Of a stretch of DNA of 10,046 nt, positions 1 to 5,572 are shown in pieces. The stretch's first letter is position 1; each line of letters opens with the position of its first letter. Origin of the DNA: Candidatus Roizmanbacteria bacterium (GTDB taxonomy: Bacteria > Patescibacteriota > Microgenomatia > UBA1406 > GWC2-37-13); the NCBI GenBank assembly GCA_027002315.1, contig JALWZV010000085.1:1-10046 (forward strand), given 5' to 3'. Under the pieces are notes generated by a model, which ran no database searches, was not told the DNA's origin, and saw nothing but the letters and a program-made list of their open reading frames with translations. The position numbers and the translations under genes are program-made.

Positions 1-12
1 TTACTATTGCTT

Positions 13-663
13 ATGGAAATAAAATATTTAGGACATTCTTCCTTTTTAATTAAAACAAAAAAAGCGCGAGTTATCACTGATCCGTTTGATCCTAAGATGG
101 TAGGATTCCCTTTTTCTAAAATTGAGGCAGATATTGTTACCGTCTCTCATAATCATAATGATCATAACAAAGTCGAACTGATCAAAGGAAACCCTTTAGT
201 GTTAAATATGCCAGGAGAGTTTGAAAAGAATGATGTTAGAATATTTGGCTTTAAGACTTATCACGACAACAAAAAGGGAGAAGAGAGAGGAGAGAACATA
301 ATGTTTAAGTTTGAGGTCGAAGGATTATCTGTACTACATTGTGGAGATTTGGGTCATTTACTAAGCAGCGAGTTAATCGAAAATATAGGAGTTGTTGACA
401 TTCTAATGATTCCTGTTGGTGGATTTTATACAATAGGTTCGGAAGAAGCTGTTAAATTAATAAATGATTTAGATCCATCGATAATCATCCCGATGCATTA
501 CAACAACAGACGATTAAATCAAAAAGTGTTCTCCAAGCTTGAACCACTGGACTCATTTTTAACAAAGATGGATGCTAAAGATGTTCAACCAGTAGAGAAG
601 CTGCGAATAACCAAAGATGATATTGTAGAGGAGACAAGGGTTGTTGTGTTGCAAATTAAGTAA
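13..663 (+). CDS. MBL-fold metal-dependent hydrolase (UPF0173-like)
   Basis: Metallo-beta-lactamase-fold protein of the short Lactamase_B_3/UPF0173 type; such proteins are presumed metal-dependent hydrolases of unknown substrate. The N-terminus MEIKYLGHSSFLI is typical of the family. Numbering from a TTG at 7, the metal motif HxHxDH is H48-N-H50-N-D52-H53, a second ligand set lies in HCGD (H111, D114) with H117, and a late histidine sits in PMHYNN (H164). There is no signal peptide, so it is probably cytoplasmic. I chose the ATG at 13 over the in-frame TTG at 7 because the family normally starts here. The frame stays open to the window edge, so the 5' context is not visible. It ends 4 nt before dnaB and is probably in the same operon. 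The fold is secure; the substrate cannot be told. Confidence 0.85.
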   Translation: MEIKYLGHSSFLIKTKKARVITDPFDPKMVGFPFSKIEADIVTVSHNHNDHNKVELIKGNPLVLNMPGEFEKNDVRIFGFKTYHDNKKGEERGENIMFKFEVEGLSVLHCGDLGHLLSSELIENIGVVDILMIPVGGFYTIGSEEAVKLINDLDPSIIIPMHYNNRRLNQKVFSKLEPLDSFLTKMDAKDVQPVEKLRITKDDIVEETRVVVLQIK

Positions 664-667
664 TAAT

Positions 668-2014
668 ATGGTCTCTCAAGTCGATGTATATAAAGTTCCT
701 CCTCATGATGATCAGGCAGAAAAGTCTGTTCTTGGGGCTATTCTAATTGATTCATCTGCTTTAAGTTTGGTGGCAGAGTTCTTACTCCCCAAACATTTTT
801 ACAAACCTGAGAATAAAGCTGTGTATGAAGCGATGTTAGAGTTGTTTGACAAGCAAGAACCCATAGATTTACTAACAATAAAGAATCAGCTTAAGAAAAC
901 CGGGAAATTAAAAAAGATTGGAGGAAAAGCTTATTTATCAGAACTTATAGATTCAACACCAACATCTGCCTACGTTGAGCATTATGGAAGAATAGTCAAA
1001 GATCATTACACAAGAAGAAAGATTATAGACGTTTCATCTAGGCTTGTAGAGAAGTCTTTTGATGATAAAGGAGATGTAGATAATTTACTGGATGTAGCAG
1101 AGGGTGAGATTTTTGCACTAAGTCAGGAGCACTTAAAAAAAGACTTTACCGAGCTTAAAGAGGCGTTGGCGGAGAGTTTTGAGAGATTGGAAAAGTTTAT
1201 GAAGGAGGGTAGGAATTTAAGAGGTTTGTCTACAGGATTATCTCCTTTAGATTCTAAGTTAGCCGGTATGCAGGACTCAAACCTATTAGTTTTAGCTGCT
1301 CGACCAGGTTTTGGAAAAACAACTCTTGCTTTAAACATAGCAAGACATGTTGCTTTGAAAGAAAAGGTTCCTGTCGGCTTCTTTTCGTTAGAGATGAGCA
1401 AGGAGGAGTTAGTAGATAGGCTTTTAGTAAGCCAATCTGATATTGATGCATGGAGACTAAAAACAGGTAGATTGTCGGATGAGGATTATCAAAAACTTAC
1501 AGAGGCTATGGGTGAACTATCAGAGGCGCCTCTTTTTATTGACGATACTCCTGGAAGTTCTATCTTGGAGATGAGAAGTAAAGCTAGGAAATTAAAAGCA
1601 GAGAAGGGGCTGCAGTTTTTAATTGTTGATTATTTGCAGTTAGCTACAGCTGGAGCGAGATTTGAGTCTAGAGTTCAAGAGGTCTCTTATATTTCTCAGG
1701 GTTTAAAAAATCTAGCGCGTGAGTTAAAAATTCCCGTTCTTGCACTTTCTCAATTGTCGCGAGCAGTGGAACAAAGAGGTTCAAAAAAACCGCAGTTAGC
1801 TGATTTGCGTGAGTCTGGAGCGATTGAACAGGACGCTGATATAGTTATGTTTTTATACAGAGAGAGTGATGATAATGAGGATTTGTTAGATGAAAAGAAG
1901 AAATTAGTTAAATTAAGCATAGCTAAACATCGAAATGGTCCGACAGGGGAGATTGATTTGATGTTTAGGGGAGACAGGCTTCAATTTTATGCGGTAGAAA
2001 ATAAGTCTTTATAA
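668..2014 (+). CDS. dnaB: Replicative DNA helicase DnaB
   Basis: Hexameric 5'-3' helicase that unwinds the chromosome ahead of the replisome and interacts with primase. It is 448 aa, the usual length, with no intein. The N-terminal DnaB domain (about 8-110) starts with PPHDDQAEKSVLGAILID. The RecA-like C-terminal domain has Walker A ARPGFGKTT (211-219), catalytic Glu in SLEMS (E242), Walker B LIVDYLQL (318-325), SQLSRAVEQR (361-370), RESGAIEQDAD (381-391) and the probable arginine finger in KHRNGPTG (R422). The ATG at 668 is preferred to the upstream in-frame TTG at 641: that start would overlap the MBL gene and add residues outside the family alignment. There is no clear Shine-Dalgarno before the ATG. 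Translation is probably coupled to the upstream gene, whose stop is 4 nt away. Confidence 0.97.
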   Translation: MVSQVDVYKVPPHDDQAEKSVLGAILIDSSALSLVAEFLLPKHFYKPENKAVYEAMLELFDKQEPIDLLTIKNQLKKTGKLKKIGGKAYLSELIDSTPTSAYVEHYGRIVKDHYTRRKIIDVSSRLVEKSFDDKGDVDNLLDVAEGEIFALSQEHLKKDFTELKEALAESFERLEKFMKEGRNLRGLSTGLSPLDSKLAGMQDSNLLVLAARPGFGKTTLALNIARHVALKEKVPVGFFSLEMSKEELVDRLLVSQSDIDAWRLKTGRLSDEDYQKLTEAMGELSEAPLFIDDTPGSSILEMRSKARKLKAEKGLQFLIVDYLQLATAGARFESRVQEVSYISQGLKNLARELKIPVLALSQLSRAVEQRGSKKPQLADLRESGAIEQDADIVMFLYRESDDNEDLLDEKKKLVKLSIAKHRNGPTGEIDLMFRGDRLQFYAVENKSL

Positions 2015-2443
2015 GCTCATTTGCTCTGCCTCTTTTATTATTCTTTTTGTTCCAACGAACATCTTATCTTGAGGTATCTTCATTATCTCGGTAGCGGTTA
2101 CCCACTTGTATTGAGTAGCTTCTTCATTTAACACAATGTTTTGTAAGGGTTTTTTTGGTTGGCAAAGGTAAAATAAAAAGATTCCATGCCATAATTTATT
2201 ATTTTTGTGCTTACTAAGAATAATCGGTATAAGTTTATATTTAGTTATACTTAGCCCAACCTCTTCTTTAACCTCTCTTTTAAGTGTTTCTTCAGGCGCC
2301 TCACCAAACTCTAGTCCTCCACCTGGAAACTCCCATCTATTATGAAATGGTGTGCCTGGATCATATCTTTTAGTAATGAGGTATTTGTCCTTATCTCTAA
2401 TTACACCCATCACTCCTATTATTGTGCATTTTCGTTTATTCAT
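2009..2443 (-). CDS. Nudix (MutT-like) hydrolase
   Basis: Nudix-family pyrophosphohydrolase, 144 aa, which cleaves nucleoside diphosphates linked to another moiety. The Nudix box GX5EX7REUXEEXGU is complete at residues 42-64: G42, E48, R56-E57, E60-E61, G63-L64. The sequence RWEFPGGGLEFGE just before it is typical of MutT-like NTP or 8-oxo-dGTP hydrolases, but substrate cannot be assigned from the motif alone. The start ATG has no Shine-Dalgarno. It lies 16 nt downstream of the 3' end of tRNA-Arg on the same strand, so read-through from the tRNA transcription unit is plausible. Its last 6 bases overlap the 3' end of dnaB in convergent orientation, leaving no room for a terminator between them. 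Confidence 0.92.
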   Translation of the reverse strand: MNKRKCTIIGVMGVIRDKDKYLITKRYDPGTPFHNRWEFPGGGLEFGEAPEETLKREVKEEVGLSITKYKLIPIILSKHKNNKLWHGIFLFYLCQPKKPLQNIVLNEEATQYKWVTATEIMKIPQDKMFVGTKRIIKEAEQMSL

Positions 2444-2459
2444 AATGTGGATTGATATG

Positions 2460-2533
2460 CGTCCTTGGAGGGACTCGAACCCCCAACCTACTCCTTAGAA
2501 GGGAGTTGCTCTATCCTGTTGAGCTACAAGGAC
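2460..2533 (-). tRNA. tRNA-Arg(UCU)
   Basis: Reading the minus strand gives a complete cloverleaf: acceptor GTCCTTG/CAAGGAC, D stem GCTC/GAGC, anticodon stem ACTCC/GGAGT with loop CTTCTAA (anticodon TCT, 2497-2499), T stem GGGGG/CCCTC with loop TTCGAGT, and discriminator G. CCA is not encoded, so a CCA-adding enzyme is needed. It follows tRNA-Thr by 4 nt and probably comes from the same transcript. Confidence 0.96.
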
Positions 2534-2537
2534 TCTG

Positions 2538-2609
2538 AGCCGAGACGGGGACTTGAACCCCGGACCTGCTGTTTACAAAACAGCTGCTCTGCCACTGAGC
2601 TATCTCGGC
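2538..2609 (-). tRNA. tRNA-Thr(UGU)
   Basis: Minus-strand cloverleaf: acceptor GCCGAGA/TCTCGGC, D stem GCTC/GAGC, anticodon stem GCTGT/ACAGC with loop TTTGTAA (anticodon TGT, 2575-2577), T stem CGGGG/CCCCG with loop TTCAAGT, and discriminator T. CCA is not encoded. It is the first gene of a Thr-Arg tandem. Confidence 0.96.
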
Positions 2610-2621
2610 AGTTTAAACAAA

Positions 2622-2632
2622 ATTATATTATA
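2622..2632 (-). promoter_or_regulatory. -10 region for the tRNA-Thr/tRNA-Arg unit
   Basis: On the minus strand two overlapping TATAAT boxes (TATAATATAAT) end 12 nt upstream of the mature tRNA-Thr 5' end, giving a short leader for RNase P to remove. No convincing -35 hexamer is seen at the right distance. Confidence 0.5.
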
Positions 2633-2717
2633 ACGAAATTTTATCATAAATCACGAGCTTATTATCATATAGAGAAGAGGACAATGTTTTTAAACGTAGG
2701 AGACAGAGGGACAAAAT

Positions 2718-2804
2718 ATATAAAGGCGGAGATAGAATTTCTAATTTTTAAAAGCACGTCATCGCGATCTTCCGAATCGGAGGAGAAGCGATCTCCGCCT
2801 ATAT
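2718..2804. repeat. Intergenic inverted-repeat element
   Basis: A perfect 10-bp inverted repeat, AGGCGGAGAT (2724-2733) and ATCTCCGCCT (2791-2800), flanks a 57-bp centre, with ATATA-like sequence just outside both arms. Inside is a near-palindrome TCCGAATCGGA (2771-2781) and the motif CACGTCATCGCGA, which recurs near 3252. No coding potential is apparent. It could be a MITE-like or REP-like element. Confidence 0.6.
2736..2767. repeat. Direct repeat copy 1 (AATTTCTAATTTTT...CATCGCGA)
   Basis: This 32-bp segment matches 3229-3264, differing by a 4-nt insertion and one substitution. It combines AATTTCTAATTTTTAA with AAGCAC-TCATCGCGA and so joins two otherwise different palindromic elements. Confidence 0.65.
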
Positions 2805-2860
2805 GAGAATAAGACTGACCATTGATTTGAACTTTAAGCGATAGTGTTGAATATCATAGC

Positions 2861-2922
2861 GGTGGGGATTGCCACGTCGCTCTCTTTGTTCGCTCCCTGC
2901 CTGCGCAGGCAGGCTCGCAATG
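2861..2922. repeat. Palindromic intergenic repeat (GGATTGCCACGTCGCT...CTCGCAATGAC type)
   Basis: GGGGATTGCCACGTCGCT on the left and CTCGCAATGAC on the right form the ends of a repeat type that I recognise as a common dispersed palindromic element in many uncultured-bacterial genomes. Its core is a perfect 18-bp palindrome CCTGCCTGCGCAGGCAGG at 2896-2913. Its GC content is far above that of the surroundings. A related element lies at 3252-3324. On the minus strand the hairpin lies just downstream of tRNA-Leu and might stop or process that transcript, although no U tract follows. Confidence 0.7.
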
Positions 2923-2937
2923 ACAATTTTCGTATAG

Positions 2938-3018
2938 TGCCGGGGAGAGGACTTGAACCTCCACGGGTTACCCCACAGGATCCTAAATCCTGCGCGTCTA
3001 CCATTCCGCCACCCCGGC
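2938..3018 (-). tRNA. tRNA-Leu(UAG)
   Basis: Minus-strand class II tRNA: acceptor GCCGGGG/CCCCGGC, anticodon stem CAGGA/TCCTG with loop TTTAGGA (anticodon TAG, 2983-2985), long variable arm TGGGGTAACCCGT with a short stem, T stem GGAGG/CCTCT with loop TTCAAGT, and discriminator A. CCA is not encoded. The 5' end of this gene, with 4 nt of leader, is duplicated at 3189-3208. Confidence 0.95.
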
Positions 3019-3022
3019 TATC
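3003..3022. repeat. 20-bp direct repeat, copy 1 (5' end of tRNA-Leu)
   Basis: ATTCCGCCACCCCGGCTATC covers the first 16 nt of tRNA-Leu (acceptor strand and start of the D arm) plus 4 nt of leader, and is identical to 3189-3208. The two copies are 186 bp apart and bracket a palindromic segment. Confidence 0.9.
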
Positions 3023-3057
3023 TCAATGTACTTCTATTTTACATGTATTACGTCTAC

Positions 3058-3139
3058 CCCTCCTTCAGTTTTTAAACTCATCGTTAAGACTGAACTCATC
3101 GCTATTCGCTCGACGTCTTAACTCGAAACTTTCGGAGGG
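3058..3139. repeat. Nested imperfect palindrome
   Basis: Three arm pairs nest in order: CCCTCC (3058-3063) with GGAGGG (3134-3139), AGTTT with AAACT inside it, and GTTAAGAC (3083-3090) with GTCTTAAC (3115-3122), around a 24-nt loop. The left arm and loop also contain AACTCATCG twice as a direct repeat. The structure could fold as a long hairpin in RNA or single-stranded DNA. No protein-coding role is evident. Confidence 0.65.
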
Positions 3140-3141
3140 TT

Positions 3142-3184
3142 AACTGAGAATAATACTCGCTAAAGCTTGTCCAACTCTCAGTTG
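3142..3184. repeat. Inverted repeat next to the tRNA-Leu fragment
   Basis: AACTGAGA (3142-3149) pairs perfectly with TCTCAGTT (3176-3183). The right arm can instead form a short local hairpin CAACT-CTC-AGTTG (3172-3184). It lies directly beside the second copy of the tRNA-Leu 5' end. Confidence 0.55.
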
Positions 3185-3188
3185 AACA

Positions 3189-3208
3189 ATTCCGCCACCC
3201 CGGCTATC
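3189..3208 (-). pseudogene. tRNA-Leu 5' fragment (direct repeat copy 2)
   Basis: The 20 bp are identical to the tRNA-Leu 5' region (3003-3022). On the minus strand this reads leader plus GCCGGGGTGGCGGAAT, after which similarity to any tRNA stops and the sequence enters palindromic repeat. It is a tRNA fragment, not a functional gene. Possible origins are target-site duplication on insertion of the intervening segment, remains of a lost tandem tRNA-Leu, or duplication by slippage. Confidence 0.75.
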
Positions 3209-3228
3209 AAAAATAATTTTTAATTACT

Positions 3229-3264
3229 AATTTCTAATTTTTAATGATAAGCACATCATCGCGA
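3229..3264. repeat. Direct repeat copy 2 (AATTTCTAATTTTT...CATCGCGA)
   Basis: This 36-bp partner of 2736-2767 runs into the palindromic repeat starting near 3252. The shared AT-rich head plus CATCGCGA suggests both loci received the same mobile or duplicated sequence. Confidence 0.65.
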
Positions 3265-3324
3265 GCGAGCGAAGCCACGTTAGACGTGGTGTAAACGAGC
3301 GTGGCTACGTTCCTCGCAATGACG
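3252..3324. repeat. Palindromic intergenic repeat with inverted ends
   Basis: The left end ACATCATCGCGAGCGAGCG and following AAGCCACGT match imperfectly the reverse complement of the right end (ACGTCATTGCGAGGAACG then TAGCCACGC on the minus strand). A perfect inner hairpin CCACGT-TAG-ACGTGG lies at 3275-3289. The ends resemble those of the element at 2861-2922 in inverted form, so both probably belong to one dispersed family. Confidence 0.7.
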
Positions 3325-3472
3325 TAACGCGAACACTGTACTTAATTATCAAAGGTCATTTATTAATTTTTAATCTTTATTCGTTAATCGTTGTTCTCTA
3401 TTCATCATTCATTATTTTTAATTCTCGTCTATTTTTGGCACGTTAAGATTGATTTTGTTGTCAAGGGATTTG

Positions 3473-3545
3473 TGAGCCACCGGGGAGTCGAACCCCGAAC
3501 CTACTCCTTAAGAGGGAGTTGCTCTGCCAATTGAGCTAGTGGCCC
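3473..3545 (-). tRNA. tRNA-Lys(CUU)
   Basis: Minus-strand cloverleaf: acceptor GGGCCAC/GTGGCTC with one G-U pair, D stem GCTC/GAGC, anticodon stem ACTCC/GGAGT with loop CTCTTAA (anticodon CTT, 3510-3512), T stem CGGGG/CCCCG with loop TTCGACT, and discriminator A. CCA is not encoded. It lies 27 nt downstream of the ruvB stop. Its middle part is nearly identical to that of tRNA-Arg(UCU). Confidence 0.96.
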
Positions 3546-3566
3546 ATAAAATTATCCTGATCTCTA

Positions 3567-3572
3567 ATTATA
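3567..3572 (-). promoter_or_regulatory. Possible -10 box for tRNA-Lys
   Basis: A minus-strand TATAAT begins immediately after the ruvB stop codon and 21 nt upstream of the mature tRNA-Lys 5' end. No good -35 was found. Co-transcription with ruvB is the alternative. Confidence 0.35.
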
Positions 3573-4568
3573 TCAAACAAGTCTTTCTTGGTGGACTTTC
3601 TCTTTAGTTTTAGGTAATTTTATTTTCAGATGCGTCAAAGCTTTTTTTGTAATAACTCTACCTCTTGTTGTTTTTTTTATAAATCCCATCTGAAGAAGAT
3701 ATGGTTCAATAAAGTCTTCAATTGTTTTTTTATCTTCAGATAGCGATGAAGCAATGGTAGACACACCCACAGGGACAGATTCATACTTTATAGCTAATAG
3801 ATCAAGATATTTTCTATCTATGTCTGTCAGTCCAATTTCATCTATCTCCAGCAACGTAAAAAGTTGCTTGAGAACATCGATGTTTATCTCATTTACTTTT
3901 CGCACCTCTATAATATCTCTAGCTCTTTTAAGTATTCGATTGGCAATTCTTGGAGTATTTCTTGACCGTTTTGCTATTTCTCTTGCTGCACCTAACGTTA
4001 AGTTCAGTCCTAATATTTTTGCAGAACGTCTTACTATATCTACCATCTCGTCAAGCTTATACTCATTTAAACGTAGAATTAAACCAAACCTATCTCTTAA
4101 AGGAGCAGACAGGAGAGCTAATTTTGTTGTTGCTCCTACAATGGTTATTCTTGGAACAGATAAACGGACAGTTCTAGCGGATGGACCTTTTCCGATGATA
4201 ATATCTATGGCGTATTCTTCTAAAACTGGATACATCATCTCCTCAACGTGCTTAGGCATTCTGTGAATCTCATCTATAAACAAGACATCGTTATCCTTTA
4301 GGTTGGTTAGTATTGCAGCCATATCGCCACTTTTTTCTATAGCTGCACCGGAGGTTATCTTTATGTCACCAGATAATTCTTTAGCAATGATATAGGCTAG
4401 AGTAGTTTTTCCCATTCCTGGGGGTCCGTAGAACAGTATGTGTTCTGAGGAGTAACCACGATTTTTGACTGCCTGAAGAAATATTTTTAGTGTGTCTATA
4501 ACTTTTTTCTGACCGATATACTGCTCTAACGACTGAGGTCTTAGGTTGTTGTCGTTTCCATTTTTCAT
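3573..4568 (-). CDS. ruvB: Holliday junction branch-migration ATPase RuvB
   Basis: AAA+ motor that, loaded by RuvA, pumps DNA through the Holliday junction during recombinational repair. It is 331 aa from the chosen ATG. Visible elements are LRPQSLEQYIGQ near the N-terminus, Walker A GPPGMGKTT (about 48-56), Walker B FIDEIHR (97-103), sensor 1 GATT (about 145-148), arginine finger in APLRDRFG (about 155-162), and the C-terminal winged helix with PVGVSTIASSLSEDKKTIED and GFIKKTTRGRVIT. The ATG at 4568 is preferred to the in-frame TTG at 4589, because a TATAAT box lies between them and the family begins close to LRP. No Shine-Dalgarno precedes the ATG. It lies 48 nt downstream of the unknown gene on the same strand. 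It is not in an operon with ruvA, which is on the opposite strand. The stop is TGA. Confidence 0.97.
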   Translation of the reverse strand: MKNGNDNNLRPQSLEQYIGQKKVIDTLKIFLQAVKNRGYSSEHILFYGPPGMGKTTLAYIIAKELSGDIKITSGAAIEKSGDMAAILTNLKDNDVLFIDEIHRMPKHVEEMMYPVLEEYAIDIIIGKGPSARTVRLSVPRITIVGATTKLALLSAPLRDRFGLILRLNEYKLDEMVDIVRRSAKILGLNLTLGAAREIAKRSRNTPRIANRILKRARDIIEVRKVNEINIDVLKQLFTLLEIDEIGLTDIDRKYLDLLAIKYESVPVGVSTIASSLSEDKKTIEDFIEPYLLQMGFIKKTTRGRVITKKALTHLKIKLPKTKEKVHQERLV

Positions 4569-4577
4569 ATGGAGATT

Positions 4578-4583
4578 ATTATA
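4578..4583 (-). promoter_or_regulatory. Possible -10 box for ruvB
   Basis: TATAAT on the minus strand, 9 nt before the ruvB ATG, could direct a nearly leaderless transcript. The -35 region is poor. ruvB may instead be, or also be, read from the upstream gene's promoter. Confidence 0.35.
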
Positions 4584-4616
4584 GAACAAATTTGATGAAT
4601 ATTTAATAGGTTTATT

Positions 4617-5507
4617 TTACCTTCCCGATGTCAAACCTCCCTGGAATGGATGAGTCAATGCTTCTCGTTGAACGGCTTTACCTCGTTTAAGTTGTCTCTC
4701 GATTTTTTCTGCTTTATAGCGGATTATACTCTTTGATGCTCTTGTAAAATCCCTACATACAGCGTATACAACCAAAAATCTTGGTCTATATTGGCTAGCC
4801 TTGAAAGGTACAGACAGTAGCAAGAGAGCAGAAACAGTCAAAATACCCGCTGTAGTTTTATTTTCAATTAGTGGAGATTCAACCACAAAAGAGTGTTTTT
4901 CATCCACCTGTTTCATATGTATAAGTACCTGACCTTGTGTTTTGGCTAAAATAGAGTTTAATTTTTGTAATGTGACTAGTATTTTAGAATTAGGAACTTC
5001 CATAGAATATCCTAACGTTTGAGCAAATACTCTTTCTGTAAATTTCAGATTCCTTCTTGTCATCTTTTGTCTATCACCGAGCGATATTGAGCTTATTTGT
5101 ACTCTATACTCGTCAGGTATAACCGTTCCATTTGGTGTTTTTCTTGGCAAAACATGCAATGTATCTTGTAGTCCATAATCATCTCCAATATAACGAACAA
5201 ATCCTAGTGCTTCCGCAACATCTCCTTTATCTATTGGATTTTTTGGGCTATTAACAACACCCTTTAATAATGGATATGTATTAATTACGGTCTGTATATC
5301 TTCAGATGTAATACCTCTATGACTATTGTCAAAAAGAGGAAAGAGATCTCTTCCTTCTGGCGTTGTAAACAGTTGTTTACCTACGTTATGTATAATTGGA
5401 GCAAGTTGTTTTAGAACTGGGTTTGGTAACTGTGGCGCTACTTCTCTAGCTGGTCGCCACAGTGTTAATTTAAGCTGTGTTCTTGCTCTTTTTGCTTCCA
5501 AGTCCAT
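4617..5507 (-). CDS. Hypothetical protein located between ruvB and ruvA
   Basis: A 296-aa protein that I do not recognise. The N-terminal part (1-60) is basic and proline-containing. Residues 60-215 look like a soluble mixed fold, with DVAEALGFVRYIGDDYG (96-112) and a strand-rich stretch around 170-210. Residues 219-235 (TAGILTVSALLLLSVPF) are hydrophobic enough for one membrane segment or a buried helix. The tail from 236 is strongly basic (RYKAEKIERQLKRGK). There is no signal peptide and no catalytic motif that I can name. The gene is supported by its length, a strong promoter just upstream, and its fit between neighbours. It is divergent from ruvA with 79 bp between starts, and is followed by ruvB on the same strand. 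The neighbourhood suggests, but does not show, a link to recombination. Confidence 0.8.
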   Translation of the reverse strand: MDLEAKRARTQLKLTLWRPAREVAPQLPNPVLKQLAPIIHNVGKQLFTTPEGRDLFPLFDNSHRGITSEDIQTVINTYPLLKGVVNSPKNPIDKGDVAEALGFVRYIGDDYGLQDTLHVLPRKTPNGTVIPDEYRVQISSISLGDRQKMTRRNLKFTERVFAQTLGYSMEVPNSKILVTLQKLNSILAKTQGQVLIHMKQVDEKHSFVVESPLIENKTTAGILTVSALLLLSVPFKASQYRPRFLVVYAVCRDFTRASKSIIRYKAEKIERQLKRGKAVQREALTHPFQGGLTSGR

Positions 5508-5514
5508 ATCCTAT

Positions 5515-5543
5515 AGTATATCATAGGTATGTTTCTATGTAAA
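5515..5543 (-). promoter_or_regulatory. Sigma70-type promoter for the unknown gene (and perhaps ruvB)
   Basis: On the minus strand TTTACA (5538-5543), a 17-bp spacer, then TATACT (5515-5520). Only 7 nt separate the -10 box from the ATG at 5507, so transcription should start at or next to the start codon, giving a leaderless mRNA. No Shine-Dalgarno is present, in agreement. Confidence 0.65.
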
Positions 5544-5572
5544 GATTACTTTTAATTTACCTCTTTTTAATT

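Larger units (their letters stand above)
2610..2937. other. Non-coding repeat-rich spacer between tRNA-Thr and tRNA-Leu
   Basis: This 328-bp stretch has no supportable gene. It holds the tRNA-Thr promoter region, the inverted-repeat element at 2718-2804 and a palindromic repeat at 2861-2922. The open frames across it on the plus strand are antisense to tRNA genes and use repeat sequence. Confidence 0.75.
3019..3472. other. Non-coding repeat-rich spacer between tRNA-Leu and tRNA-Lys
   Basis: This 454-bp region has no supportable gene. It holds the nested palindrome, the adjoining inverted repeat, the tRNA-Leu fragment, an AT-rich direct repeat and a palindromic repeat at 3252-3324. The part from 3325 to 3472 is very AT-rich, with TTAATTTTTAAT-like runs, and I see nothing definable in it. 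Confidence 0.7.

Noticed and set aside
668..2014. Intein in dnaB, a frequent intein host
   Set aside because: The protein is 448 aa with Walker A, Walker B and C-terminal motifs at normal spacing, so nothing is inserted.
2465..2806. 113-codon plus-strand ORF with GLEPPTY and RGLEPRTC motifs
   Set aside because: It is the antisense reading of tRNA-Arg and tRNA-Thr. The 'GLEP.T' motif is the usual artefact of translating the T arm of tRNA genes in reverse.
2844..3143. 99-codon plus-strand ORF
   Set aside because: It is made of palindromic repeat, antisense tRNA-Leu and the nested palindrome, and has no family resemblance or ribosome binding site.
3019..3208. attL/attR pair of an integrated phage or plasmid at tRNA-Leu
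   Set aside because: The copies are only 186 bp apart, no integrase is present, and the duplication covers the 5' rather than the 3' end of the tRNA; at most it is a scar.
2718..3324. Possible CRISPR array in the repeat-rich tRNA spacers
   Set aside because: The repeats are palindromic, of different kinds and irregularly spaced, with no regular repeat-spacer pattern and no cas genes.
3573..3575. Possible recoding of TGA (UGA as glycine, as in some CPR lineages)
   Set aside because: ruvB ends properly at this TGA and only two codons would follow before TAG. All other long genes read fully with the standard code and contain no in-frame TGA.
3754..4266. 170-codon plus-strand ORF
   Set aside because: It is antisense inside ruvB, whose motifs are complete on the other strand.
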